A stretch of 64,000 nt of DNA from Crossaster papposus (taxonomy: Eukaryota; Echinodermata; Asteroidea; Velatida; Solasteridae), in contig JBAIAA010000538.1 of NCBI GenBank assembly GCA_037893245.1, positions 62,001 through 126,000 on the forward strand, written 5' to 3'. The first letter of the stretch is position 1. Each line of letters starts with the position of its first letter. The notes below the pieces were generated by a model. It was not told the DNA's origin. It was given only the letters and a program-made list of their open reading frames with translations, and made no database searches. Both the position numbers and the translations under genes were made by a program. Shown here in pieces: positions 1 through 10,914 of the stretch.

Positions 1-1108
1 GTTCCTGACAAGATGCTGATTATAAATACCAGTTACAAAGCGATTTGAGCAAACTCCGCCACACACATCAACTGATTATTCATTTTAAACATTTTTCAAC
101 CTTCCACTAGAGGGCGCCGTGACAATTTATGACGTCACCGGTAACTTTTGTGTAGAGTGTAGCTAGACAGAGACTATCATAGTTGAAAGTAAGTTCATAT
201 CATTTTCAACTTTTAAATTATAAGGCACTTCCGGTTTGGACCGGAAGGAAGGGTCAAGTCATTTTGCATGTAATACGAAATATGAAGACCCTGGATTATT
301 CTATCAATTCCCGTTAAAATCTAAATCAGATCTCTTACAGTTGATTTTATATTGATTTTTAAAGATTAAATCTAGAAATCATTAGTTGCTTGTTATCTGA
401 TACTTGATGACGTCATCGTGACGTCATTAACATAAAGCTCGAGAGCTGTCTGAACTTGTCTATTTAAAGCAAAAAAAAAGAATTATATCTATCGCGGTTG
501 ATTTTTCAGCGATTATTTAAGGTTTAAAGGTCTTTTCATTGTAACTTCCGGTCTAGTGACGTCATATTTTTTTCTCTCCGCCAACTTGTTCCTAACATGA
601 AGTTGATTATATACACCAGATATAAAGTGATTTGGGCAAACTTCGCCACACACATCAACTGATTATTCATTTTTAACAGTTTTCAACCTGCCGCTAGAGG
701 GCGCTGTAACATGTTATGACGTCACCGGTATTTTTTTTGAGAAGCACGATCTAACCAGAGACTAACATCGTTGAAAGTAAGTTCGCATCATTTTCCACTT
801 TCAAATTATGAGGCACTTCCGGTTTAGACCGGAAGGAAGGGTCACGTGATTTCACGCACACGAGATAAAATTAAGATCCTGAATTATTCTATCTATTGCC
901 ACAAAAATTTAGTTTCGGTCTTTTGCGGTTGATTTGTTATTGAATTTCAAAGATTAAATCAATTACACCTTTAAGATGACGTCACGTGACCCCTGATGAC
1001 GTCAACATGACGTATTTCTGCGAGACACGAGTTCACTATAGGGTCTTCACCTGGGTTAAGTTTTATGAAAATACGACTTTGTTTTCGATTAAAAGTGACG
1101 GGCAGAAA
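1..1108. repeat. ~590-bp CRE-rich repeat unit, two tandem copies
   Basis: Bases 1-590 and 591-1108 are diverged copies of one unit. Both run through a TATAAA-rich start, ACACACATCAACTGATTA, a CTAGAGGGCGC motif, TTATGACGTCACCGGT, GGCACTTCCGGTTT and a TGATGACGTCATCGTGACG block. No open frame of note. The same unit recurs in the same orientation at about 59480-60381 and, as its tail only, at 63441-63620. I infer a long interspersed satellite-like repeat. Confidence 0.75.
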
Positions 1109-2620
1109 AAACGTGTACAAAGTCTATGGGGTTTAGGTTACTAAAAGAAAAGAAAAAAGAAGAAGAAGAAGAAGAAAAAAAAAAATCAGAACAGAAACAA
1201 AGGCTTTTTCGCAAAATTTGCGAAAAAGCCAAAAAGAAAAACTAGACATGTGTTTGTGGACAAACACAGAGCTGTTTCGGATGTCTAAAATGTCTTTTAT
1301 TATGTGTGTGTGGTGGTCTAAGTGTGTGCCAAGTCTAAAGTCGATCGGATTTACCAAAGTGCCAAAGATATATTGGTTGAACAAAAACGTGTACAAATCC
1401 TATGGGAAAAACTGAACCTTTAATGTGATGTAACATGACACCCGGCGATGTCATCATGACGTCATCTTAATTTTCGTCTATAACACATCCTCGAATACTG
1501 GCAAACCAAGTTTGACCCCAACCGGACTTGTACTTTCAGAGTTAGAGGGTCTTAAAAACTACACCTCTAATGTGACGTCACATGACCCGCGATGACGTCA
1601 TCTTGATTATTTTTTTCTTGGCCCTTCTAAGGATGGTGGTCGAGGTCTGTGCTAAGTCTCAAGTCGATCGAATTTACAGAAGTGTCAAATTCAATATTTT
1701 GAAGAAAAACGTGTACAAAACCTATGGAGAAAATTGTACCTTTAATGTGACGTCACATGACACCCGGTGATGTCATAATTACGTCATCTTAATTTTCGTC
1801 TATAACACACCCTCGAATACTTGCAAACCAAGTTTGACCCCAACCGGACTTGTACTTTCAGAGTTAGAGGGTCTTAAAAACTACACCTTTAATGTGACGT
1901 CACATGACCCGCGATGACGTCATCTTGATTATTTTTTTCTTGGCCCTTCTAAGGATGGTGGTCGAGGTCTGTGCTAAGTCTCAAGTCGATCGAATTTACA
2001 GAAGTGTCAAAGTCAATAGTCTGAAGACAAACGTGTACAAAACCAATGGGAGAAAAATGTGAACCTTTAATGTGACGTCACGTGACCTTGAATGACGCAA
2101 TCGTGCCGAATTTCTTTCAGAAACATCTGGGGATGGTGTTCTAAGTCTATGCCAAGTTTCAAGTCGGTCGGATTTACCGAAGTGCCAAAGTCAATAGTCT
2201 GAAGAAAAACGTGTACAAAACCTATGGGGAAAATTAAACGTTTAACGTGACGTCACGTGACCTTGAATGACGCAATCGAGCCAAATTTCTTCTAGGACCA
2301 TCTGTGGGTGGAGATCTAAGTGTACACCAAGTCTCAAGTCGATTGGATTTACCAAAGTGCCAAAGTGTATTGGCAGAACAAACGTGTGTAAATCCTATGG
2401 GTAAAAACACTGAAAGTGGAAAAAAAAAAAAGGAAAAACTAGACATGTGTTTGTGGACAAACACAGAGCTGTTTCGATTGTCTTACTTTCAATATGTGTG
2501 TGTGGTGGTCTATGTGTGTGCCAAGTCTGAAGTCGATTGGATTTACACAAGTGCCAAAGATATATTAGTTGAACAAAACGTGTACAAATCCTATGGGGAA
2601 AATTGTACCTTAGACCTATG
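1109..2620. repeat. ~175-190-bp repeat array with ACGTGTACAAA and CRE motifs
   Basis: The phrase ACGTGTACAAA(T/A)CCTATGGGG recurs near 1385, 1707, 2029, 2208 and 2575 (a variant near 2385). It is usually followed by ACCTTTAATGTGACGTCAC and then by CCAAGTCTCAAGTCGATCGG. Spacing is 177-190 bp, with double-length intervals where the phrase is degenerate. Short open frames here are repeat shadows with no protein motif. The A-rich stretch 1140-1245 contains the hairpin GGCTTTTTCGC...GCGAAAAAGCC at 1201-1230. Confidence 0.75.
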
Positions 2621-2639
2621 AAAAACATACTGCTGCTAA

Positions 2640-3270
2640 GATACAATTTATAATGTTTTAATGCAGGGTCAAAGACCTTTGACCCTCAGAAAGGGAATTT
2701 CCCCTCCTTCTTTGCTCTTGGATTAAATAATAACCCCCATACCCGCCACAATAAGTTGAAATTAGCCTCTTAGATTTGTTTTTGTTTTTTTTCTGTTATT
2801 TTACTAATATGACATTTTAGTAATATGTCTATTTTTGACCTTTGACCTTTTTCTGTAAGGGGCCAGTAGTTATTCTATGTCATCTTCTTTCATAATCCTG
2901 TGCATTTTGACACCAATATCATCTATATACTATATTTTGTTGCTATAAATATGACATTTTAGTAATAAAATTGTTTTGTGACCTTTGACCTTATTTTCGG
3001 AGGTCAGGATTTGGTCCCAAGGGTCAATAATTATTTTATGTCATCTTCTATTGTAATTCTGTGCATTTTGACACCAAGATCATCTATATACCATATTTTG
3101 TTGCTAAAATATAATTTTTAGTGATTTGGGCAGGGGTCAATGACCTTTGACCTCTAATAAAAAAAATCACCAACCCCTATCCCTCCTTCCTTTTTGTTGG
3201 TAGTTGTCCATACCCATACCTACCCAAATCAGTTGAAATTAGCTTCTTTTAAATTTGTTCACAGATGAAC
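2640..3270. repeat. Repeat block with TGACCTTTGACC motifs
   Basis: Two diverged tandem copies, seen as GTGCATTTTGACACCAA at about 2902 and 3062 (period about 160). They are framed by a longer direct repeat, with GTTGAAATTAGC at about 2755 and 3232. TTTGACCTTTGACC-type direct repeats occur at about 2660, 2835, 2980 and 3140. No coding capacity seen. Confidence 0.55.
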
Positions 3271-3540
3271 CTTAAGTTAGGGATACCGGTACTATATATG
3301 CACACTGCGAGAAACGACTGAAATCAACCAAAATCCTACAATGTTCATCGTGCATAAGTACCAGTGCATGCGGCCGCATGATGTTTGCAAGTACAAACGC
3401 CCAATTATTCTGCGCGTGCGCATAATAACCGACAACAAAAACCTAGCTTGCTGGAAAAAAAATCAGGTCAAAATGTATGACCGGTCGTGAAATTGGATGT
3501 CAATATTTACGTAGATATTTATGATTTTTGAGGCAAGTCG

Positions 3541-3800
3541 TGAAATTTGTTGCAAATATCGACGTCAAATTTGACGTCAATATTCGCGACTTTTTGGGAA
3601 ACTCTTGAAATTTGACGTCAATATTGACGTCAATATTCGCGACTTTTGGGGGAAAGTCATAACATTTGACGTCAATATTGACGTCAATATTAGCAACTTT
3701 TGGGGGAAAGTCATAACATTTGACGTCAATATTGACGTCAATATTCGCGACTTTGGAAAAAGTCGTAACATTTGTTGCAAATATTGATGTCAATATTCAC
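3541..3800. repeat. 54-bp minisatellite of nested CRE palindromes
   Basis: TTTGACGTCAATATTGACGT starts at 3611, 3665 and 3719, an exact 54-bp period, with degenerate copies on both sides. The core TGACGTCAATATTGACGTCA is a perfect 20-bp palindrome containing two TGACGTCA sites. Translations on either strand only repeat the unit and are not credible proteins. Confidence 0.85.
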
Positions 3801-3839
3801 ACTCTGTGTAGTCCCTCCAAGGCCACCATAATTATGGCT

Positions 3840-6420
3840 TAAAGGTCACAAAACACAACATTTCATATACAAATCACACGGTGACGTCATCACGACATCA
3901 TCAAAAACTGCTCCTTAAAGGCGACGTCACATGTTCCACAATGTTGTCATCATGACGTCACCTACATTTCGTCCATAACACATCCCAGAATACCTGTATG
4001 TACCAAGTTTGACCCCAATCGGACATGTACTTTCAGAGATAAAGGGTCCCAAAAACTGCACCTTTAATGTGACGTCACATGACCAACAATGACGTCATAA
4101 TTACGTCATCCTAATTTCGTATATAACTCATCCTGGAATACATGAATACCAAGTTTGACCACAATCGAACCTGTATTTCTAGAGATAGAGGGTCTTAAAA
4201 ACTGAACCTTTAATGTGATGTCACATGACCCCTGATGACGTCATCATGACGATTTTCTTCTTGGCCCTACTGGGGATGGTGTTCGAGGTCTGTGCTAAGT
4301 CTCAAGTCAATTGGATGTACAGAAGTGTAAAATTTAATATTCTGAATAAAAACGTGTACAAATCCTATGGGAAAAACTGCACCTTTAATGTGATGTCACA
4401 TGACACCCGATGACGTCGTCATGGCGTCATCTTAATTTCCGTCTATAACACATCCTGGAATACTTGCATACCAAGTTTGACCCCAATCTGACCTTTACTT
4501 CCAGAGATAGAGGGTCTTAAAAACTACACCTTTAAAGTGACGTCACATGAATCACGATGACGTCATCATGACGATTATCCTTGTGGCCCTCCTAGAGATG
4601 GTGGTCGAGGTGTGTCTTAAGTCTCAAGTCGATCGGATCTACCGAAGTGTCAAATTCAATATTCTGAAGAAAAACGTGTACAAATCCTATGGTGAAAAAT
4701 TGCACCTTTAACGTGACGTCACGTGACCACGAATGACGTAATCGTGTCAAATTTCTTCTAGGATCATATGTGGGTGGTGGTCTAAGTGTATGCCAAGTCT
4801 CAAGTCGATCGGATTTACCAAAGTGCCAAAGTGCTATGCCAGAACAAAAAACGTGTACAAACCCTATGGAGAAGAGTCTGAAGGAGAAAAAGAAAAAAAC
4901 TAGACATGTGTTTGTGGACAAACACCGAGCTGTTTCGAAGTGTCTAAAATTACTTTCAATATGTGCTGTAGGTCTTTTGTGTGTGCCAAGTCTCAAGTCG
5001 ATCAGATTTACTAAAGTGTCAAAGGCAATAGTCTAAAGAAAAACGTGTACAAAACCAATGGGAGAAAAATGTAAACCTTTAATGTGACGTCACGTGACCT
5101 TGAATGACGCAATCGTGCCGAACTTCTTTCAGAAACATCTGGGGGTGGTGTTCTAAGTGTATGCCAAGTTTCAAGTCGGTCGGATTTACCGAAGTGCCAA
5201 AGTCAATAGTCTGAAGAAAAACGTGTACAAAACCTATGGGGAAAATTAAACCTTTAACGTGACGTCACGTGACCTTGAATGACGCAATCGAGCCAAATTT
5301 CTTCTAGGACCATCTGTGGGTGGAGGTCTAAGTGTATACCTAGTCTCAAGTCGATTGGATTTTCCAAAGTGCCAAAGTGTATTGGCAGAACAAACGTGTG
5401 TAAATCCTATGGGTAAAAACACTGAAAGTGGAAAAAGAAAAAAAAAAAAAAAAGAAAAAAAAAAACTTTAACGAAAACAAAAGCTGTTTCGGTGAAAAAC
5501 CGAAACAGCTAAAAAAAAATCAGAAGGAATACAATAGCTGTTTCGGCTGTAGTGCCGAAACAGCTAAAAAGAAAGAAAAAAAACTTTAACGAAAACAAAA
5601 GCTGTTTCGGTGAAAAACCGAAACAGCTAAAAAGAAAAAAAAAAAAAACTTTAACGAAAACAAAAGCTGTTTCGGCTGAAAGGCCGAAACAGCTAATAAA
5701 AAAAAAATAAAAACTAGACATGTGTTTGTGGACAAACACAGAGCTGTTTCGAGTGTCTAAAATTACTTTCAATATGTGTGTGGTGGCCTTTTGTGTGTGC
5801 CAAGTCTCAAGTCGATCAGATTTACTAAAGTGTCAAAGGCAATAGTCTAAAGAAAAACGTGTACAAAACCTATGGGAAAAAATAGAAACTTTAACGTGAC
5901 GCCCCGTGACCTTGAATGACGTAATCGTGCCGAAGTTCTTCTAGGGCCGTCTGTGGATGGTGGTCTAAGTGTGTGCCAAGTCTCAAGTCGATCGGATTTA
6001 CTAAAGTGTCAAAGTCAATAGTCTAAAGAAAAACGTGTACAAAACCAATGGGAGAAAAATGTGAACCTTTAATGTGACGTCACGTGACCTTGAATGATGC
6101 AATCGTGCCGAATTTCTTTCAGAAACATCTGGGGGTGGTGTTCTAAGTATATGCAAAGTTTCAAGTCGGTCGGATGTACCCAAGTGCAAAAGTCAATAGT
6201 CTGAAGAAAAACGTGTACAAAACCTATGGGGAAAATTAAACCTTTAACATGACGTCACGTGACCTTGAATGACGCAATCTAGCCAAATTTCTTCTAGGAC
6301 CATCTGTGGGTGAAGGTCTAAGTGTATACCAAGTCTCAAGTAGATTGGAATCACCAAAGTGCCAAAGTGTATTGGCAGAACAAACGTGTGTAAATCCTAT
6401 GGGTAAAAACACTGAAAGTG
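3840..6420. repeat. Second array of the ~175-bp CRE/ACGTGTACAAA repeat
   Basis: Same family as 1109-2620. ACGTGTACAAA phrases occur near 4350, 4673, 4848, 5041, 5220, 5848, 6030 and 6209, with variants near 5392 and 6381. Each carries TGACGTCAC(A/G)TGACC. Units such as 5041-5400 and 6030-6390 are closely similar to each other, suggesting recent unequal exchange. The phrase TGTGTTTGTGGACAAACACA is shared with 1250, 2446, 57971 and 42470. Confidence 0.75.
5440..5700. repeat. A-rich tract with four tandem perfect hairpins
   Basis: Hairpins of the form AGCTGTTTCGG...CCGAAACAGCT lie at 5482-5510, 5535-5566, 5600-5628 and 5664-5693, separated by poly-A and ACTTTAACGAAAACAAA. Stems are perfect over 11 bp or more; loops vary (TGAAAAA, CTGTAGTG, CTGAAAGG). 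Confidence 0.8.
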
Positions 6421-6580
6421 GAAAAAAAAAAAAAAAGGAAAAAAAAAAAAAAAAAGAAAAAAAAAAACTTTAACGAAAACAAAAGCTGTTTCGGTGAAAA
6501 ACCGAAACAGCTAAAAAGAAAAAAAAAAACTTTAACGAAAACAAAAGCTGTTTCGGCTGAAAGGCCGAAACAGCTAATAA
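6419..6580. repeat. A-rich tract with two AGCTGTTTCGG hairpins
   Basis: The same poly-A plus hairpin block as 5440-5700, with two hairpins ending near 6512 and 6573. The Harbinger element begins immediately to the right, so this tract was part of its target. Confidence 0.75.
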
Positions 6581-6597
6581 TAATAATGTACAGTTTA

Positions 6598-6790
6598 AGC
6601 GTGTAGCTATGTATTTCCCCTGTACCGCACGTTGCTATGCGGACTATTGGTCCCCATGGCACCGTGCGGTACGGTACGAACAAAAACAAAACAAAATCCA
6701 CCTGTTAATAGGAATTAGGCACGTAAAATAATGTCATTTGAATGTAGGTTATGTTGCGTGGCTCTTGACACGACTCTGTTTTTATTTGCA
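6598..6790. repeat. Harbinger left terminal inverted repeat
   Basis: Matches the reverse complement of about 18445-18607 with small indels. The left copy has extra sequence between the GCAC palindromic segment and CACCTGTTAATAGG. Confidence 0.75.
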
Positions 6791-6799
6791 TGGTAGTAT

Positions 6800-7340
6800 A
6801 ATATATAAATAAAGTTTCACCTAATCAATAATAATATAAATAACAACCATCTTTTATGAACCAAATAGTAAAAATGCCTTATTGTGTAGATGCATTGACA
6901 TTATATTAATTGCAGGGGACCCCGTTATTTATGTACAGCATCATTTTGAATACCTAAAATGTTCTAGAATGTTTCAATCCTGGTATTTGTTACGTATTTA
7001 AATTTCAAAATTAAAAATTAAGAAAAATGTTTATGTCACAAACAAGCACATTACTTATTGCATTACTCAGCTTTTCCATCAAGGTGTTGTCAAACTTTAA
7101 TGTAAATACATACACTGGTAATGACATCCGAAATAAAACAATCAGAGTATTTATTTTAAATTCATCGTAATGAATTTATTAAAAACACGAGGGTTTAAAA
7201 TAACATAGCAGAAGAGTATCTTGTGACATCTTAAAATAAATAAAAACTATAATAGGCTAATTATAATAAGCAAACTTAAATCTTACATGAAATGGACAGC
7301 CTATTCCTGTTTGTCGTTCGTCATCTTGCCGTGGTGGAGC
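6800..7340. other. AT-rich non-coding interior of the Harbinger element
   Basis: AT-rich sequence lacking long open frames or recognised repeats. It lies between the left inverted repeat and the 51-bp minisatellite. Confidence 0.5.
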
Positions 7341-7354
7341 CGGGTGCATCTCTC

Positions 7355-7865
7355 CTTGCAACAGGTCTGCTGTTCACATTCAAATGAGATTTCGTTCGGT
7401 TGCAGTGCTATACAGGTGTGCTGTTCACATTTAAATGAGATTTCGTTTGGTCGTAATGCTATTCAGGTCTGCTGTTCACATTCAAATGAGATTTCGTTCG
7501 GTCGTAATGCTGTTCAGGTCTGCTGTTCAGGTCTGCTGTTCACATTTAAATGAGATTTCGTTCGGTCGTAATGCTGTTCAGGTCTGCTGTTCACATTTAA
7601 ATGAAATTTCGTTTGGTCGTATTGCTGTTCAAGTCTGCTGTTCACATTTAAATGAGATTTCGTTTGGTCGTATTGCTGTTCAGGTCTGCTGTTCACATTT
7701 AAATGAGATTTCGTTTGGTCGCAGTGCTATACAGGTGTGCTGTTAACATTTAAATGAGATTTCGTTCGGTCGTAATGCTGTTCAGGTCTGCTGTTCACAT
7801 TCAAATGAGATTTCGTTCAGTCGTAATGCTATTCAGGTGTGCTGTTCACAGTCAAATGAAATTTG
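7355..7865. repeat. 51-bp minisatellite, about ten copies
   Basis: AATGAGATTTCGTT starts near 7383, 7434, 7485, 7550, 7601, 7652, 7703, 7754 and 7805. The period is 51 bp apart from one 14-bp internal duplication (GTCTGCTGTTCAG) between 7485 and 7550. Because 51 is a multiple of 3, some frames stay open through many copies and encode a 17-residue periodic peptide. It has no family resemblance and no clear start context. It lies inside the Harbinger element. Confidence 0.85.
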
Positions 7866-7869
7866 GTTT

Positions 7870-8511
7870 GATCATAGACCACACTGCTGTACCTTTGGTT
7901 ACATTGCCGGACAACTGACCGGACAACCAAACCCTTGCTATGCTTGACCAGGGCCCCGTCCAACTCCCTGGTAAATACACACATTTATAAAGTACTCGTA
8001 ACGACGGAAAATTACCTTTCTCTTACAAAGTTGTTTTTGTTTGCTTAAAGTTAGGGCCTGATGTTTAAATCCTGGCAGGATCTTTCTTTTAAGATAAAAG
8101 TATAGGCCTATGTGAAACTTCTAGAAAGTGCCGGTGTGAACATTAACAAAAGGTGACCATATTTAGTTTCAATGTCCCCAAACTTGAAACACGAATTGGA
8201 GAATGAAAATCGCAACATGAAAATATTTCTGTCTGAAATACTCTCAAAGTCGAGAAAATAGCATTTTAAACCCAAATTTCAATTTTGATTGTAACAATCG
8301 AAATTAAGGACAATGTCAGTGTTTACACGCTGGAAGTTTGCACGGATTTTTAATATTTTCTCCTGACTTAGATGAAGGATTAAACCTACATTTTTACAGG
8401 TTTGTTTTATCATGTATATATTGAATCACACAAAGTAAAAACACTGCACTGTCAGCTTTACTAAGTCTATATTTAACCTTTAAACAACCAACGGTATGCC
8501 TTTAATATAAA
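7870..8511. other. Non-coding stretch 3' of the Harbinger transposase
   Basis: AT-rich, with no supported gene. It follows the 3' end of the minus-strand transposase exon and would hold its 3' untranslated region. Confidence 0.45.
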
Positions 8512-8919
8512 TCAATGAATATTGTCTGTTAATCTCAAATGTCGCTGGGCTAGGCAGGCGCAGAGTTCCGCGACAATGGGCATCAGCCATCTTGGATGTC
8601 GGTACACACCCTTCACTGCTCGGTATGTCTTGAAGAATCCTATAACGTGCTCAATTCTACATCTCGAATCTTCCTCACTGAACACACCCATGGCCACACG
8701 TTCATCAGCATCTGCCACATTTCGGATCTGATCTCGTATGTATCTTGTCATTACTGGATACCTGTTGGCGTAGCCGTTATCCCCAAGAAGACGACTGTCA
8801 TCCGGAAAGTTCAAATCCAGGTCAGGGCCAATGTATGACATCAGGTGGTACTGGCCAACATCGTTCTGATGTCCAAGAAAGCCACTCTGAACATAGCGGA
8901 TGTCGATGATTATCTGTGA
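8512..8919 (-). pseudogene. PIF/Harbinger transposase, C-terminal exon (DDE_Tnp_4, HARBI1-like)
   Basis: This exon encodes the C-terminal part of a Harbinger DDE nuclease, the enzyme that cuts and joins transposon ends at TTA/TAA targets. The second catalytic Asp is seen in LLGDNGYANRYPVMT. The Glu lies in the region IEHVIGFFKTYRAVKGVYRHPRW, typical of DDE_Tnp_4. The ORF formally opens with a Met upstream, but TTTTCTTCACAG immediately before ATAATCATCGAC is a good splice acceptor. The upstream donor CACACAG/GTAAGAG is at about 9554. Joined, the reading is ...CTQ-IIIDIR..., as expected for the family. The stop is at 8512. The remainder of the gene sits beyond the Gypsy insertion and is frameshifted, so the gene is dead. 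Confidence 0.85.
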
Positions 8920-9554
8920 AGAAAACAAATCTATGATTTTATTATGATGTTTTTCAAGGGATGATTGTGGTGTAATTAAATAAATATGACAATTGAGAGA
9001 CGTTAGTGAAAATGGAAGACGGTGAGGGGAAAATAATTAGAGTTGATCGTAAAATATGACGATGGGGAAGATGAGAGATGATAGATAGGAGATATGAGAC
9101 GATGATGAGGGATCAGGTAATATCCTTCTTACTAAAAACCTTTCTCTTTTTATTTCTTTTCAAAAAAAAAATATATCATCAGTTTGAGACCTTACACGGA
9201 ATTATGTTATAGAGATATATACAGAGTATAACCAAATAAATAAAACTTTAGGCTTTGCATGGTGGGAGATACAAACTCAGGCAAATATAACTGGACTAGT
9301 GATCTTTTATTGTAAAGTTCATTTCATGGCCCTAAGAGCACTTAATAATTTATGACACCCCTTGTTAAGAATACAAAAATTTCATTTCCATTGCATTGTC
9401 ACGCGAAGGCGTTTTACAATAAAACTTAAAAAAATTGCTGTGGTAATAATAGTAACCGGAGTGTGGTAACCTAGACAACAGTGATATAGTGCTCGGTAAG
9501 AAAAGAGTTGAACGTAAACTTGAGTGAAACAAATGGCAATTGCAAAACTCTTAC
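8920..9554 (-). other. Probable intron of the Harbinger transposase
   Basis: Bounded on the minus strand by the donor GTAAGAG just below 9554 and the acceptor TTTTCTTCACAG at about 8920. AT-rich, no coding motif. Confidence 0.6.
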
Positions 9555-9583
9555 CTGTGTGCATACAGTGATATCGAGAATAT
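9555..9583 (-). pseudogene. Harbinger transposase: exon tail left of the Gypsy insertion
   Basis: These 29 bases are the last codons of the upstream transposase exon, ending at the splice donor. Their first four bases on the minus strand (ATAT) duplicate 17834-17837, so they originally continued directly from the exon portion beyond 17834. Confidence 0.7.
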
Positions 9584-10589
9584 TGTAACGTCTCACTTGG
9601 GTAGAGCCGTTATCAAAATAAGAGTCAAGATACAGCATCTTACACACACTATACTACTGGTTTATTCAGAAGTATTTACATCACAATAGAGGGCGCACTA
9701 TATACAAGATCTAGTTTGGGCCTTACATGTTATCTGAGTATTGAGAGAGTGAAGCTCTGTGGCTAGAGCATACAGCTCATGCTGGGAACGAAGCTCTGTG
9801 TATGAGCTCAGCTCGGATAATAATCTACTCCGCCATTTCCACGCCCTTTATATAGGCTTTTGGGTGCGCGTCTTAACCAATGAGAGCATTGGATTCTGGT
9901 AGTTATGAATAATGCATACGTGTACAAAGTCAATGGGGATGTTCCTATGGAGGATTTGTACACGTTCTGACTTAGACATTCTTGCAGGAGAAAGTCCGAG
10001 AGTTGTGGTGAGCGGGTGATGTAGGATTACTCGTGGGTGCGTTACGGGGAGTAATCCTCGAGGAAAGGGAAAGGGGTAACTTTCTCGGTACATAGGGTTA
10101 TGCACAAGACTCAGTCTCTAGACTAGATGAGAACCTACACACAGTTCTATGGAGTAAACTCTTGCGTGGGGAGGGTAACTTGACCTCTGGTGTACCGTGA
10201 CAGTACAGTGTGGTTTAGCGGCTCCCAGTCGCTATGTATAGGGTCAGATACACGGGAAGGTTTAGCGGTCCACACTCGCTAATGTGAAGGGTCAGTTTGG
10301 GTCGAATACAGGGGTAAGGTATATGAGGGGAATTCACATCGACTCCGGGGAAAGTATGAGGGAAAACGACTAAGTCATAACTCGCTGTGAACGAGGTCAT
10401 AGCACACAGTACATGCTGGATGCATTGCGCGCTATACAATAGCGTACCGTACCATGTGCTGTACACGCGTACCAGTATTGGTGCGTGATAACTTCGCGCT
10501 GTGTGAGGGCACACATATCGCTGCAAGAACGCTGCGCGTTGCTTGGGAAAGAAATAAAGACCGCTCGCTGTATGCGTGAACGCAACACT
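9584..10589 (-). repeat. Gypsy 3' LTR
   Basis: Identical by eye to 16828-17833 (offset 7244). On the minus strand it begins AGTGTTGCG and ends CGTTACA. An AATAAA signal lies at 9661-9666 (minus). Open frames inside are non-coding. Confidence 0.95.
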
Positions 10590-10607
10590 ATCTCCCCCCC
10601 AGTTTTT
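10590..10607 (-). other. Gypsy polypurine tract
   Basis: The minus strand reads AAAAACTGGGGGGGAGAT directly upstream of the 3' LTR, the expected plus-strand primer position. Confidence 0.75.
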
Positions 10608-10914
10608 ACAACGTCCTCGTTGTAACGTAGGGAATAACATACGGTAAACAAAATAATAGAAAAGCGAAAATTGAACTAAAGTAACTGAATACATCAAAGT
10701 TAAACGGAGCGCTAGAAAAGACACACTAAAGGTTAACTCAAAAAGAAAATCAAAAGAATACAATCCTTTAACATAAGAATAATGAGAGCGAAAACAGAAG
10801 AATAAATATCCATCTAAAACGACGAAAGTAAAAGTTCAGTGTCCATTGAGATGGTAGTGAAATCACTATAAGTTCACAATTGACGCAGTTCATCGCGAAT
10901 ATCGGGCTGGGAGA

